Positions 40,600 through 49,753 of a DNA stretch of 64,000 bases are shown one piece after another. Source of the stretch: Myxococcales bacterium (GTDB lineage: Bacteria > Myxococcota_A > Polyangia > Polyangiales > JADJMO01); NCBI GenBank assembly GCA_016709545.1, contig JADJMO010000029.1, forward strand, positions 1 to 64,000. Direction: 5' to 3'. The position numbers and the translations under genes are program-made. Below the pieces are notes generated by a model, which saw nothing but the letters and a program-made list of their open reading frames with translations, ran no database searches and was not told the origin of the DNA. Each line of letters opens with the position of its first letter. The first letter of the stretch is position 1.

Positions 40600-41820
40600 T
40601 CACTCCGCGTTGCCGACCACGGGCGCGCCGCCGAAGAAGCGGGCGGTCACGTCGGTGTTCTTCCAGTCGGGGCGCGCGCCGGGGAGGGCGATGCGGCCCT
40701 GCTCACCGAGGCTCGCCTTGCCGATCCAGCGGGTGCGGTCGAAGTGGTTGAGGTTCTTGTGCGCGATGACCTGGAAGCAGGCGGCGGTGCCCTGCGCGGC
40801 GATGGTGGTCGCCCAGGCGAGGAACACGTGCCAGATGCGGAACCAGCGCTCGCCGTAGGCCGCGACGACCTGGGCCTTGTTGGTGAGCCAGTTGTCGTGC
40901 CACTTCTTGATGGTGACCCGGTAGTGGTACGAGATGTTCTCGACCGAGTGGATCTCCCAGTTGGCCTTCTCCATGACGTTCATCATGGGGGCGAGCGGCA
41001 GGGAGGCGTCGGCGCCGGCGAACACGTACTTCGCCATGAAGAGGCCCCAGACGAGGTCTTCCATCTTGCTCTGACGGCGGAGGCCGGTCCACTGCATGAG
41101 GAACAGGCCCTGGTCGTCGAGGAGGTCGTAGACCTGCTCGTAGAACGGCTTGAGGTTCTTCACGCCGACGTGCTCGACCATCTCGAGGTTCGAGATGCGG
41201 TCGAAGCGGGCCGAGCCGATGTCGCGGTAGTCCTTGCAGAGGATGCGGGCCTTGCCGTCGAGGCCGTTGGCCTTGACGCGCTCCATCGCGAACGCGGTCT
41301 GGTTCTGGCTGATGGTGACGCCGGTCGCGTCGACGCCGTAGTGCTTGGCGGCGTGCATGGTGAGGGTGCCCCAGCCGCAGCCGATGTCGAGGAAGCGCTG
41401 CCCGGGCTCGAGCATCAGCTTCTGGCAGACGAGGTCGAGCTTCTGGTCCTGGGACTGCTCCAGCGTCTGGTTCTCGTTGGTGAAGAAGCCGGACGTGTAG
41501 ACCATGCGCGGGCCGAGGAACGCCGCGAAGAAGTCGTCGCCACGGTCGTAGTGCCAGCGCACGAGCTTCTCGTCGTAGGCCTTGCTGTGCACCGCGAACT
41601 CGGGGACGAACTTCGTGAAGAAGTACTTCACGTGCTCCTGGGTGAACGGGTGCTTGGCGACCGCGTGGCGGTCGTCGAGGAGCCCGTAGATGTCGCCGGG
41701 GATGTCGAGGGCGCCGTCGAAGTACGCCTCCCAGAGCGTGTCGATCGGGATGCGGTCGTTCGCGAAGCGCTTCGCGAGCTTGGGATCGTGGAAGACGACG
41801 TAATCGGTCAGCTTGCCCAT
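40600..41820 (-). CDS. Cyclopropane-fatty-acyl-phospholipid synthase family methyltransferase
   Basis: A 406-residue SAM-dependent methyltransferase of the CFA/mycolic-acid cyclopropane synthase type. The N-terminal helical part is followed by HYDRGDDFFAAFLGPRMVYTSG, typical of the family, then the SAM site LDIGCGWGTLTMHAAK (about 178-193), GVTISQNQ, YRDI, EMVEHVGVKN and FMQWTG-like. It transfers a methylene group to unsaturated phospholipid acyl chains, altering membrane properties. Position between the arg genes and a PfkB kinase gives no extra clue. It has its own terminator. Confidence 0.9.
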   Translation of the reverse strand: MGKLTDYVVFHDPKLAKRFANDRIPIDTLWEAYFDGALDIPGDIYGLLDDRHAVAKHPFTQEHVKYFFTKFVPEFAVHSKAYDEKLVRWHYDRGDDFFAAFLGPRMVYTSGFFTNENQTLEQSQDQKLDLVCQKLMLEPGQRFLDIGCGWGTLTMHAAKHYGVDATGVTISQNQTAFAMERVKANGLDGKARILCKDYRDIGSARFDRISNLEMVEHVGVKNLKPFYEQVYDLLDDQGLFLMQWTGLRRQSKMEDLVWGLFMAKYVFAGADASLPLAPMMNVMEKANWEIHSVENISYHYRVTIKKWHDNWLTNKAQVVAAYGERWFRIWHVFLAWATTIAAQGTAACFQVIAHKNLNHFDRTRWIGKASLGEQGRIALPGARPDWKNTDVTARFFGGAPVVGNAE

Positions 41821-41971
41821 CGGGGACTCCTTGCGGCGCGACGAGGAGCACCCTCGCGCGCGGCGGGCGGCCTATCACGGCTGGGGCTCCGACGCGCGAG
41901 TTGCCTTTTACGCAGGGGTGCGTAGCCCGCTACGCGGGACCAAACCGCGCGCGCGCGTCCTCGGCTGGCGA

Positions 41972-42000
41972 TTGACACCCCGGCGGCTTCCTTCGATACG
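41972..42000 (+). promoter_or_regulatory. Sigma-70-type promoter candidate before the PfkB kinase
   Basis: TTGACA (41972-41977), a 17-base spacer and GATACG (41995-42000) lie just before the ATG at 42010. The -35 is perfect, the -10 weak. It would give a very short leader. Confidence 0.35.
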
Positions 42001-42009
42001 CCGCCCGCC

Positions 42010-42957
42010 ATGTCGCGCCTCCTCATCGTGGGTTCGGTCGCCTTCGACGACCTCGAGCTGCCTTCGGGTGACTTCAAGAACGTCTGGGGCGGCTCCGCCT
42101 CGTACGCGGCCCTCGCGGCCTCCTTGTTCGCCCCGATCGACCTCTGCGCCGTCATCGGCGAGGACTTCCCGGAGGAGCACCTCGCGACCATGAAGGCGCA
42201 CGGCGTCGACGTGACCGGCGTCGAGCGCGCCAAGGGGCGGTCGTTCCGCTGGGCGGGCCGCTACGACGCGACCCTCGCGAGCCGGGTCACCCTCGACACG
42301 CAGCTCAACGTGTTCGCCGACTTCCGCCCGAAGATCCCGGCGGCCGGTCGCAGCGCGCCGTTCGTGCTGCTCGGCAACATCCACCCGGCCCTGCAGTACG
42401 AGGTGCTCGAGCAGACCACGAAGCCCAAGCTGGTCATCGCCGACACGATGAACTTCTGGATCGACGGCGAGCGCGCCGCGCTCATGAAGCTCCTCCCGCG
42501 CGTCGACGTCCTCGTGATCAACGAGGAAGAGGCGCGTCAGCTCGGCCAGCACCACAACGTCTCGCGCGCCGCCGCCGCGATCCGCGCGATGGGCCCCAAG
42601 TACCTCGTGGTCAAGCGCGGCGAGTACGGCGCGCTGCTCTACGACGACGGCGCCCCCTTCTTCGCTCCCGCCTATCCGCTCGAGGACGTGGTGGACCCGA
42701 CCGGCGCGGGCGACAGCTTCGCCGGCGGCTTCGTCGGCTACCTCACGCGCGTCGACGGTCAGGGGGGCCAGATCGATCGCGCCGCGCTGCGTCGCGCGAT
42801 CGTCGCTGGCTCGGTGCTCGGCTCGTTCTGCGTGGAGGACGTGGGCCCGCAGCGCCTCGTGACGCTCCGCGGCGACCACGTCCGCGACCGCCTGCTTGCG
42901 TTCAAGCAACTCGTCCATGTCGAACACGAGCTGGACGCGCTGACTCTGCTAAGGTGA
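42010..42957 (+). CDS. PfkB family carbohydrate kinase
   Basis: A 315-residue cytoplasmic ribokinase-fold kinase. It starts SRLLIVGSVAFDDLELP, has NVWGGSASYAALAASLF, the anion-hole and catalytic motif DPTGAGDSFAGGFVGYL (about 236-252) with the catalytic Asp, and VVKRGEYGALL. Family members phosphorylate sugars or nucleosides; the MNFWID region resembles the sugar-kinase group but does not show the substrate. A TTGACA promoter lies upstream. Confidence 0.9.
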   Translation: MSRLLIVGSVAFDDLELPSGDFKNVWGGSASYAALAASLFAPIDLCAVIGEDFPEEHLATMKAHGVDVTGVERAKGRSFRWAGRYDATLASRVTLDTQLNVFADFRPKIPAAGRSAPFVLLGNIHPALQYEVLEQTTKPKLVIADTMNFWIDGERAALMKLLPRVDVLVINEEEARQLGQHHNVSRAAAAIRAMGPKYLVVKRGEYGALLYDDGAPFFAPAYPLEDVVDPTGAGDSFAGGFVGYLTRVDGQGGQIDRAALRRAIVAGSVLGSFCVEDVGPQRLVTLRGDHVRDRLLAFKQLVHVEHELDALTLLR

Positions 42958-42986
42958 GCGCTTCGCAGCGCGCGCCTTGTTTTCTT
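42958..42986 (+). terminator. Weak terminator candidate after the PfkB kinase
   Basis: GCGCT/AGCGC (42958-42971) with loop TCGC is followed after GCGCC by TTGTTTTCTTG. The stem is short and the T-run is separated from it, so the call is tentative. Confidence 0.35.
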
Positions 42987-43003
42987 GTCGGGTGGAGGAA
43001 TCG

Positions 43004-44158
43004 ATGAAGAGCGGATTGTCGTACGTGTTCGTGCTCGGGCTCCTGTGTTCGGGGACGTTCGTGATCTCGTCGGCGGGATGCAGCGAGGACCCGGCCCCCG
43101 TCACCCCCACGGACCCGCCGTGCGACTTCAAGGATCCGCAGAACCCGCCGATCGCGTGTGGCCCCGAGGCCGCCGGCGCGACCAAGTGCAGCAGCACCAC
43201 CAAGGTCGAGAAGTGCCCGGCCAACGAGTGCAGCTACCAGGTCAAGCAGTCGGGTGACATCGTCAACCTCCGCATGGGGCGCATCCGCCTCTGGTCGCCC
43301 GACGCGCTGCTCTCCCTCGCCCCCATCGCCGTCGACCCCAACGTGAACCAGAAGTGCGCCTCGAGCGGCGCCGAGTCGTTCACCTGGCTCATGCAGATCG
43401 ACAAGAAGGCCGGGATGATGAAGACCGGCGGGTCGCGCGGCTCGACCGACGTCGGGCTGCCCGCGGGCGAATCGGGCAAGACTTTCGCCTTCGTCAACGA
43501 GAAGGTCGACGCGTCCAAGCTCGACAGCATCTGCCCGGGCTTCGTCGGTCCCAAGGAACCGATCGACCTCGCGCCCATCAACGTGAAGCTCTCGTTCACC
43601 GGCGACACGTTCACCACCGAGACGATGTCGCTCCTGAACATCCCCATCTTCAGCGACGCCGTGCCGGTCATCCTCCCCATCCGCGAGGGCGTCCTCAAGA
43701 ACGCCACCCTCTCGGTCGGTGGCTCGTGCATCGGTAGCTGGAACCGCGACTACTGGTGCGACCGCGACTCGCTCGGCTGGACCACGGGCGCGCAGCTCGT
43801 CGGCAAGATGACCGCCGAAGAGGCCGACCACGTGCCGGTGAAGTCGGCCGGCTGCCAGAGCCTCTGCAAGCTCCTGGTCAACGACCCGGCCAAGAGCGAC
43901 GGCAACTACTGCAAGAAGGGCCCCGATGGGAAGGTCCCCGAGATCGGCGACACCTGCGTCGGCGGCACGAGCTGCAAGAACGCCTTCACGCTCTCGGCCA
44001 CCTTCGCGGCCTATGGCGTGACCATCTCGGGTACGACGACCCCGCCCGACGGCGGCACCGACACGGGCTCCGACACGGGCACCGATACGGGCAGCGGCGA
44101 CGCTGCCACGGACTCGGCCACCGACGCGGCGACGGACGCGACGGCCGACGGCGGCTGA
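43004..44158 (+). CDS. Cys-rich lipoprotein with DTG tail
   Basis: A 384-residue lipoprotein: ATG at 43004 follows GGTGGAGGAA; signal MKSGLSYVFVLGLLCSGTF continues to the lipobox SSAGC. The mature domain has many Cys (CDFKDPQNPPIACGPEA, CPANECSYQV, CVGGTSCKNAFTLSA) probably in disulphides, then a C-terminal tail of DTG and DA repeats that would be disordered and exposed. The VGGTSCKNAFTLSATF ending of the fold is conserved-looking, but I do not recognise the family. It is followed by a strong terminator. Confidence 0.75.
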   Translation: MKSGLSYVFVLGLLCSGTFVISSAGCSEDPAPVTPTDPPCDFKDPQNPPIACGPEAAGATKCSSTTKVEKCPANECSYQVKQSGDIVNLRMGRIRLWSPDALLSLAPIAVDPNVNQKCASSGAESFTWLMQIDKKAGMMKTGGSRGSTDVGLPAGESGKTFAFVNEKVDASKLDSICPGFVGPKEPIDLAPINVKLSFTGDTFTTETMSLLNIPIFSDAVPVILPIREGVLKNATLSVGGSCIGSWNRDYWCDRDSLGWTTGAQLVGKMTAEEADHVPVKSAGCQSLCKLLVNDPAKSDGNYCKKGPDGKVPEIGDTCVGGTSCKNAFTLSATFAAYGVTISGTTTPPDGGTDTGSDTGTDTGSGDAATDSATDAATDATADGG

Positions 44159-44187
44159 GTTCACTCGACGGTTCCGTGACGAGTTCG

Positions 44188-44227
44188 AGACCCGTTCTCC
44201 ACGTGAGGACGGGTCTCGGCGCTTTGT
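44188..44227 (+). terminator. Intrinsic terminator
   Basis: A 12-pair stem, GAGACCCGTTCTC (44188-44200) with GAGGACGGGTCTC (44206-44218), has one mismatch and loop CACGT, followed by GGCGCTTTGTC. It ends the Cys-rich lipoprotein gene. Confidence 0.75.
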
Positions 44228-44370
44228 CGTGCGCCAACGCTTTGCGCGTCGCGTCACCTACATCGGAGAAATGCCGAAACCAACAGACCTTCCTTGAACG
44301 TCCCCACCCGCGCACCGTAAGGTGTCCAACGCGTCCTTTTCTGCGCGGGCGTGTGTCTTCGGGAGGCCTC

Positions 44371-46590
44371 ATGCGTCGTCTTACTTCGATGATCGGTCCG
44401 GACTGGGCCTATGGCGTGAAGAACGCCTTCTTTGCCACCGGCCTGCTCGCCATGGCGAGCGCGTGCGGAGGCGGCGGCTGCAGCAGCAGCTGCGCTGGCT
44501 CGAGCGTGATCCCAGGTGGCTTTCCGAAAGCCGAACGGGTCACCAACGGGGCCGGCGTGCGCCTCACCAAGCCGGGCCTCGAGTTCCTCTCGAAGAACCT
44601 CGGCGCGGTCGTGAACAAGGTCATCGGCTCGAGCGCCACCGGCGGCGTGCTCACGTTCCCGGTGAACGAGTCGAGCGGCAAGGTGCTCTCGATCTTCGAC
44701 TACACGGTGTGTCCCGGCGGCCCGAAGCCTGGTGAGACGCCCCCCAAGTGCATCGTCGAGATCAACCTCAAGGACATCAAGAACGTCACCATCGACTCGG
44801 TCAACCCGAACCAGCTGAACATCAAGGCCACGGTTCCGGTTCGGCTCCGCAACCTGCCGGTCAAGGCCATCGGGATCAACACGACGGCCGGTCTCACCAA
44901 GGGCTCGGCCTCCACGTGTGACACGGGTGAATACGTGGACGTGCCGGCGAACGTCGAGATCGCGCTCGAGGCGGTGCCGGACGACGCGCTCCACGCGGCG
45001 CGCGCGGGCTACACGCGCATCAACATCAAGAAGCTCGACTTCACGCAGAGCGTCCTCGAGGACAACTTCAAGTTCTGCGGCAGCGGCATCGGCACCTCGA
45101 TCCTCAACGCCATCAAGGGCCTGATCATCGGCTCGGTCATCGGCGGCCTCACGGGCAGCCTCACCAAGCCGCTCGCCGAGGCGACCTGCATGAAGGCGCA
45201 GAAGCTCCCCGACGGCACCGAGCAGTGCCCGAAGGACACGTTCAACGTCTCGGGCACCTGCCGCTACGCCAACAAGGCCGACGCCGAGTGCGTGCCGATG
45301 CTGCTCGGTCTCGAGTCGCGGTTCGACCTCTCCGGCCTGCTCGCCTCGCTCTCGCCCGGCACGAGCGGCGGTCTCGACTTCATGCTGGCGAGCGCCGGCG
45401 ACATGAAGCCCGCGCCCGGCACCGGCGCCGCGGAGAACGGCGTGACCCTCTCCATGTTCGGCGGCGGCGTGCCCCAGCCGATCAGCAACTGCGTCCCGCA
45501 GGCCGTGCTCACCCCGCCGGTCGGCATCCAGCTGCCCGACGAGCTCTCTGCCAACACGGTGACCGGCTGGACCGGCCCGACCCCGCCCCACCTCGGCATC
45601 GGCCTCGCCGAGCGCTTCCTCAACCACGCGGCCGGCGCGGCCTACAACAGCGGCCTCTTCTGCATCGGCGTCTCGTCGGAGCAGATCTCGCAGCTGAACG
45701 CGGGCCTGTTCTCGCTGCTCCTCAGCTCGATCAACGGCCTCTCCGACAAGTTCAAGGCCGGCGATTCGGCCCCCGCGATGGGCCTCGCCATCCGCCCGCA
45801 GAAGGCCCCGGTCATCACCATCGGGGACAACGTCGCGGACTTCTCGAGCCCGCTGATCGACCTCAAGCTCAAGGACACCGACCTCGACTTCTACATGTGG
45901 TCGCACGACCGGTTCATCCGCCTGTTCACGGGCCGGATCGACATCGGCGTACCGATCAACCTCGAGGCCGGCAAGGACGGCATCGGGCTGAAGTTCCCGC
46001 CCAAGAACCCGCTCTCGTTCACCAACCCGCGCATCAGCAACAACACCCTCCTCCTCGAGAAGGACGCGCAGGTCGGCAAGCTGGTCGAGAGCATCGGCGG
46101 GCTCATCCCCGCGAGCACGTTCAGCAGCATCAAGCCGTTCAAGCTCGACTCGGCGCTCGCCAGCGTCGGCCTCACGCTCGACATCCCGGCGGGCGGCATC
46201 CGCAAGCTGCAGAAGGGTGACGACCGCTTCATCGGCATCTTCGCCACCCTCGGCGTCGCGGCCGCGGGCGTGCCGCAGAACACCACGAGCGCGCGCGTCG
46301 TCTCGTCCAAGATCGTCCCCTCGAACTTCGACCTCGACACCGTCGGCAGCGCGCCGCCGGTGTTCCAGGTGCACGCCGAGGCCGTCGAGGACGACGGCAC
46401 GCGCGCCGTCGAGTACGCCTACCAGGTCGACAACGGCCCCTACTCGCTGTTCGCGCCGGGCCGCGACTTCGCGGTCACCTCGCCGTTCTTCATCCTGCAG
46501 GGCAAGCACGTCATCCGCGTCACCTCGCGCGTCGTCGGCAACGTGCAGACCGAGGGCGAGGCGTTCGAGCTCCCGTCATCGTCGACGTGA
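44371..46590 (+). CDS. Large exported Cys-rich lipoprotein, frameshifted at its 3' end
   Basis: Read from ATG 44371, this gives a 739-residue protein. The N-terminus has a lipoprotein-type signal ending in LAMASACGGGGCSSSC. The body has long beta-rich and helical stretches (VLTFPVNESSGKVLSIFDYTV, PVRLRNLPVKAIGINTT, LIIGSVIGGLTGSL, IDIGVPINLEAGKDGIGLKFP) reminiscent of lipid-binding tubular proteins, but no family is recognised. Near 46569 the frame is lost by one base: FEL-PSSST-stop in this frame, but APVIVDVKAPLVKVEND in the next, which continues into the following ORF. The original protein was thus longer and carried Ig-like and MYXO-CTERM-like sections. See the next entry. Confidence 0.75.
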   Translation: MRRLTSMIGPDWAYGVKNAFFATGLLAMASACGGGGCSSSCAGSSVIPGGFPKAERVTNGAGVRLTKPGLEFLSKNLGAVVNKVIGSSATGGVLTFPVNESSGKVLSIFDYTVCPGGPKPGETPPKCIVEINLKDIKNVTIDSVNPNQLNIKATVPVRLRNLPVKAIGINTTAGLTKGSASTCDTGEYVDVPANVEIALEAVPDDALHAARAGYTRINIKKLDFTQSVLEDNFKFCGSGIGTSILNAIKGLIIGSVIGGLTGSLTKPLAEATCMKAQKLPDGTEQCPKDTFNVSGTCRYANKADAECVPMLLGLESRFDLSGLLASLSPGTSGGLDFMLASAGDMKPAPGTGAAENGVTLSMFGGGVPQPISNCVPQAVLTPPVGIQLPDELSANTVTGWTGPTPPHLGIGLAERFLNHAAGAAYNSGLFCIGVSSEQISQLNAGLFSLLLSSINGLSDKFKAGDSAPAMGLAIRPQKAPVITIGDNVADFSSPLIDLKLKDTDLDFYMWSHDRFIRLFTGRIDIGVPINLEAGKDGIGLKFPPKNPLSFTNPRISNNTLLLEKDAQVGKLVESIGGLIPASTFSSIKPFKLDSALASVGLTLDIPAGGIRKLQKGDDRFIGIFATLGVAAAGVPQNTTSARVVSSKIVPSNFDLDTVGSAPPVFQVHAEAVEDDGTRAVEYAYQVDNGPYSLFAPGRDFAVTSPFFILQGKHVIRVTSRVVGNVQTEGEAFELPSSST

Positions 46591-48563
46591 AGGCGCCGCT
46601 GGTGAAGGTCGAGAACGACCAGCCCGGCCTCGTCCGCGTCGTCGCGGCCGACCTCGTCTCCAAGCCCACCGACCTCAAGGTCGAGGCCCGCATCGACGGC
46701 GGCGCGTGGGTCCCCGTGCCGCTGGTCGACAACGGCGCGGGCAAGGTCGCGCGGTTCGTCTCGGTGAAGCCCGAGATGACCCAGATCGAGATCCGCGCGA
46801 CCGACGAGGCCGGCAACGTCGCGAGCACGAGCGCCCCGCTCATCCGCGGTCGCGCCGACGCCGCCGCCGCGGGCGCGAGCTCGGGCTGCGGCTGCAGCGT
46901 CCCGGGCAAGGAGGGCACCGATGCCGGCAGGAGCGGCGGCCTGCTCGCCGCTCTCGGCCTCGTGGGCGCCGTCCTCGAGCGTCGTCGTCGTCGCGCGCGC
47001 GCCAAGGAGCTCGCGGCGGCCTCGCTCATGGTCCTCGCGGGCGGTACCTCCGGGTGCAGCTGCGCGGGCGGCGACAACACGGGCGACAACCCGCTCCCCC
47101 CGGACAACAACCCCGAGCTGCGCACCTACGTGATCGGCTCGTACACCAGCGCCGCGGTGGCCACCGACGGCACCATCTGGGTGGCCGGTTACCACGAGGG
47201 TGATCCCTCGACCGGTTCGACCGACGACTTCTTCGGTGACCTCGCGGTCGGCAAATACGACACCGCCAAGCAGGCCGTCGACTGGAAGGTCGTCGACGGC
47301 GTGCCCGACGTCCCGCTCGCCAACCGCAAGAAGAAGTCGACCGGGTTCCGCGACGGCATCACCGACCAGGGCGACGACGTGGGCCTCTACACCTCCATGG
47401 TGCTCGACGCCGCCCAGAACCCCTGGGTGGCCTACCACGACCGCACGAACAACTCGCTCCGCGTGGCCCACTACGACGGCGCCAAGTGGTCGACCCACGA
47501 GGTCGACAAGGTGACCAACGGCTGGGCCGGTCGCTACACGTCGATGGCGCTCGTCGGCGGCAAGGTCGCCATCGCCTACCAGACGATCGAGCCGGGCACC
47601 GGCGGCGCGGGCAAGAACAAGGTCCGCCTCGCCAAGGCCAGCAGCGACGCCCCCTCGTCGACGACCGACTGGGCGATCGAGGACGTGGCGGTCGAGGACA
47701 AGTACCCCTGCGTGGACGAGGTCTGCACGGGCGGCAGCAAGTGCTTCCTCGGCGACAAGGTCGGCGTCGGCGCCACCTGCCAGGCCACGACCAGCGGGTG
47801 CGCGCCGGCCTGCGGCGACGGCGAGGCCTGCGTGAAGGGCGCGACGGGCGCGGTCGCCTGCCAGAAGCTCAAGCCCAAGCTCGCCCAGTACCACAACGGC
47901 ACGGGCCTCTTCGTCTCGATGGCGGCGGCGGGCTCGGACATCGCGGTCGTGTTCTACGACCGCTTCAAGGGCAACGTCCGCGCGGCCAGCAACAAGGGCG
48001 GCAAGTGGACGGTCACCCCGGCGAACGCCCCGCTCGACGGCTGGACGGGCGACGCCAAGAGCGACGCCGGCAAGGGCGACCGCGGCATCGGCGCCACGCT
48101 CGCGATCGACGCCAGCGGCAACTGGCACGTCGCCTACGTGGACGGCCTCAAGGAGGGCCTCCTCTACAAGTTCGTGCCGGGTGGCGATCTGTCGAAGGCA
48201 GCGCCCGCCGTCACCATCGACGACGGCACCACGGCCGATGGCTCGGTGGGCACCAAGTTCCCCGACGGCCAGCACCTCGTGGGCGAGAACGCGCACCTCG
48301 TGGTGGCCGGCGCCGACGTGAAGCTCGTCTACCAGGACTCGACCGCCGGCACGCTGCACTGGGCCAAGGGCTCCGGTGGCGCCACGGCGAAGTTCACGCG
48401 CGGCATCGTGAAGCAGGACGGTACGGCGGGCTTCTTCCCGCGCATCGTCGGCAACCAGGTGGTCAACTTCTACCGCCAGCGCGGCACGACGCTGAACGAC
48501 GACGGCACGCCGAGCTCCGACGCCGTCATCCTCGGCAACGTCCGAGTGCTCCCCCTGCCCTGA
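46587..48563 (+). CDS. Continuation with MYXO-CTERM-like tail fused to a second lipoprotein
   Basis: Open frame of 658 codons that continues the previous gene past the frameshift. Residues about 1-90 are an Ig-like domain (VDNGAGKVARFVSV, IEIRATDEAGNVAS). Next comes SSGCGCSVPG, a hydrophobic stretch GGLLAALGLVGAVL and ERRRRRARA, the layout of a MYXO-CTERM sorting signal (Cys, membrane span, Arg cluster). Without a stop it continues KELAAASLMVLAGGTSGCSC, which looks like the signal and lipobox of a second lipoprotein, then 480 residues of beta-propeller-like repeats (AYHDRTNNSLRVAHYDG, GATLAIDASGNWHVAYVDG). In-frame starts for a separate second gene are poor; a GTG in LVGAVL and ATG at MVLAGG are possible. 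The MYXO-CTERM label is from motif layout, not a profile hit. Confidence 0.7.
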   Translation: MKAPLVKVENDQPGLVRVVAADLVSKPTDLKVEARIDGGAWVPVPLVDNGAGKVARFVSVKPEMTQIEIRATDEAGNVASTSAPLIRGRADAAAAGASSGCGCSVPGKEGTDAGRSGGLLAALGLVGAVLERRRRRARAKELAAASLMVLAGGTSGCSCAGGDNTGDNPLPPDNNPELRTYVIGSYTSAAVATDGTIWVAGYHEGDPSTGSTDDFFGDLAVGKYDTAKQAVDWKVVDGVPDVPLANRKKKSTGFRDGITDQGDDVGLYTSMVLDAAQNPWVAYHDRTNNSLRVAHYDGAKWSTHEVDKVTNGWAGRYTSMALVGGKVAIAYQTIEPGTGGAGKNKVRLAKASSDAPSSTTDWAIEDVAVEDKYPCVDEVCTGGSKCFLGDKVGVGATCQATTSGCAPACGDGEACVKGATGAVACQKLKPKLAQYHNGTGLFVSMAAAGSDIAVVFYDRFKGNVRAASNKGGKWTVTPANAPLDGWTGDAKSDAGKGDRGIGATLAIDASGNWHVAYVDGLKEGLLYKFVPGGDLSKAAPAVTIDDGTTADGSVGTKFPDGQHLVGENAHLVVAGADVKLVYQDSTAGTLHWAKGSGGATAKFTRGIVKQDGTAGFFPRIVGNQVVNFYRQRGTTLNDDGTPSSDAVILGNVRVLPLP

Positions 48564-48580
48564 GCGATCTCCCGTCACGT

Positions 48581-48618
48581 CGCGGCCGCTCTCCCACGAG
48601 AGGGGCCGCGGTGCTTTT
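48581..48618 (+). terminator. Intrinsic terminator
   Basis: CGCGGCC-G-CTCTC (48581-48593) pairs with GAGAG-G-GGCCGCG (48598-48610) around loop CCAC, followed by GTGC and TTTTT (48614-48618). Confidence 0.75.
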
Positions 48619-48645
48619 TGCGGTTCGCCGCGCTACGTCTCCTCC

Positions 48646-48909
48646 ATGGCCTCCCCGCAGGACGAAGAGCTCTGGACGGTCATCGAGCAGGAGATCGACG
48701 CCATCGAGCGGGTGCAGGCCAAGAAGGTCATCACGCTGGCACGGCGGATCCTGCCGCACCTGACCGACGAGGACATCCGCAACCCGCACGACTTCCCCGA
48801 GCTCGCCGATCCGGACTGGCACTTCGAGGACGGCATCCTCTCCGGGGTCCAGCACGTGCGCATCGCGCTCAAGGCGCTCAAGAACCGCATCGAAGACGGA
48901 GCGAAGTGA
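48646..48909 (+). CDS. Small conserved-looking hypothetical protein
   Basis: An 87-residue acidic, helical, soluble protein without signal peptide: MASPQDEELWTVIEQEIDAIE, then IRNPHDFPELADPDWHFEDG, and a helical end with HVRIALKALKNRI. I do not recognise the family. Its stop overlaps the Smr gene's ATG by one base (TGATG), so the two are translationally coupled and may function together. Confidence 0.65.
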   Translation: MASPQDEELWTVIEQEIDAIERVQAKKVITLARRILPHLTDEDIRNPHDFPELADPDWHFEDGILSGVQHVRIALKALKNRIEDGAK

Positions 48910-49742
48910 TGGCCAAGCACCGCGAGCCGCCGAAGAAGGAGAAGAAGCCGGAGCCCGCGAGCGACGGGTTCCGCACGCTGGCCGGGCCGCTTGCTGCCAT
49001 TGCTGCCAAGGCCAAGGCCGAGGAGAAGGCGAAGGAGGAGGCCCGCAAGGCCGCCGCGAAGCAGGCGCCCGGAAAGCCCGGAGCCAAGGCGCCCGTACCC
49101 GTGGGCAAGGCCCCCACGACGGCCCAGAAGCCCGTGCAGAAGCCAGCCATGGGGCCGAAGGCCAAGACCGGGAACGAGGACGCGCCGGCGCCGATCGAGG
49201 ACGAGTTCTTCTACCGGCGCATGATGGCGGGCGTGGTGCCGCTCGGCGGCGACGGGCACGGGCGGCTCTCGACCGCGGTGCCCAAGGCCGTGGCGCCCAA
49301 GCCCGCGACGCCGGCGCGCGATCCGGACGAGGACGTGCGCGACCAGCTCCTGAACCTGGTCGAGGGCGCGGCGCGCTTCGAGGTGACCGACGACGGCCGG
49401 CGGCTCGAGGGCCACCGGCTCGACCTCGGCGAGGCCGCGATGCGCCGCCTGCGTCGCGGCGAGCTGCCGATCGACGCCCGCATCGATCTGCACGGCAAGC
49501 GCGCCGAGGAGGCCAAGGAGGCGCTCGAGGTGTTCCTGCGCGACCGACGGCAGCGGCGCGCGCGCACGGTGCTCGTCATCCACGGTCGCGGCGACCACAG
49601 CCCCGCCGGCGTGGGGGTGCTGCGCGGAGAGATCGCCGCGTGGCTCTCGCAGGGGCGCTCGTCGCAGCACGTGGCCGCGTTCGCGACCGCGATCGCCGAC
49701 GACGGCGGAGACGGTGCCCTCTACGTGCTGCTGCGCCCCTAG
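48909..49742 (+). CDS. Smr domain protein
   Basis: A 277-residue protein with a Lys/Ala/Pro-rich N-terminal half (about 1-95, probably disordered) and a C-terminal Smr domain: RIDLHGKRAEEAKEALEVFL (about 196-215; DLHG motif), VLVIHGRGDHS with the HGxG motif, then a basic-region end. The Smr domain is a nicking endonuclease fold also found with MutS2; the stand-alone bacterial forms act in nucleic-acid processing, including collided-ribosome rescue. It overlaps the preceding small gene by one base. Contains a TGCTGCCA repeat at 48992-49008. Confidence 0.85.
   Translation: MAKHREPPKKEKKPEPASDGFRTLAGPLAAIAAKAKAEEKAKEEARKAAAKQAPGKPGAKAPVPVGKAPTTAQKPVQKPAMGPKAKTGNEDAPAPIEDEFFYRRMMAGVVPLGGDGHGRLSTAVPKAVAPKPATPARDPDEDVRDQLLNLVEGAARFEVTDDGRRLEGHRLDLGEAAMRRLRRGELPIDARIDLHGKRAEEAKEALEVFLRDRRQRRARTVLVIHGRGDHSPAGVGVLRGEIAAWLSQGRSSQHVAAFATAIADDGGDGALYVLLRP
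48992..49008 (+). repeat. TGCTGCCA-T-TGCTGCCA direct repeat, copy 3
   Basis: Inside the Smr-domain gene, encoding Leu-Ala-Ala-Ile-Ala-Ala-Lys with codons CTT-GCT-GCC-ATT-GCT-GCC. Identical in its 17 bases to the copy at 39184-39200. Confidence 0.7.
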
Positions 49743-49753
49743 AGGCGTGCCGG

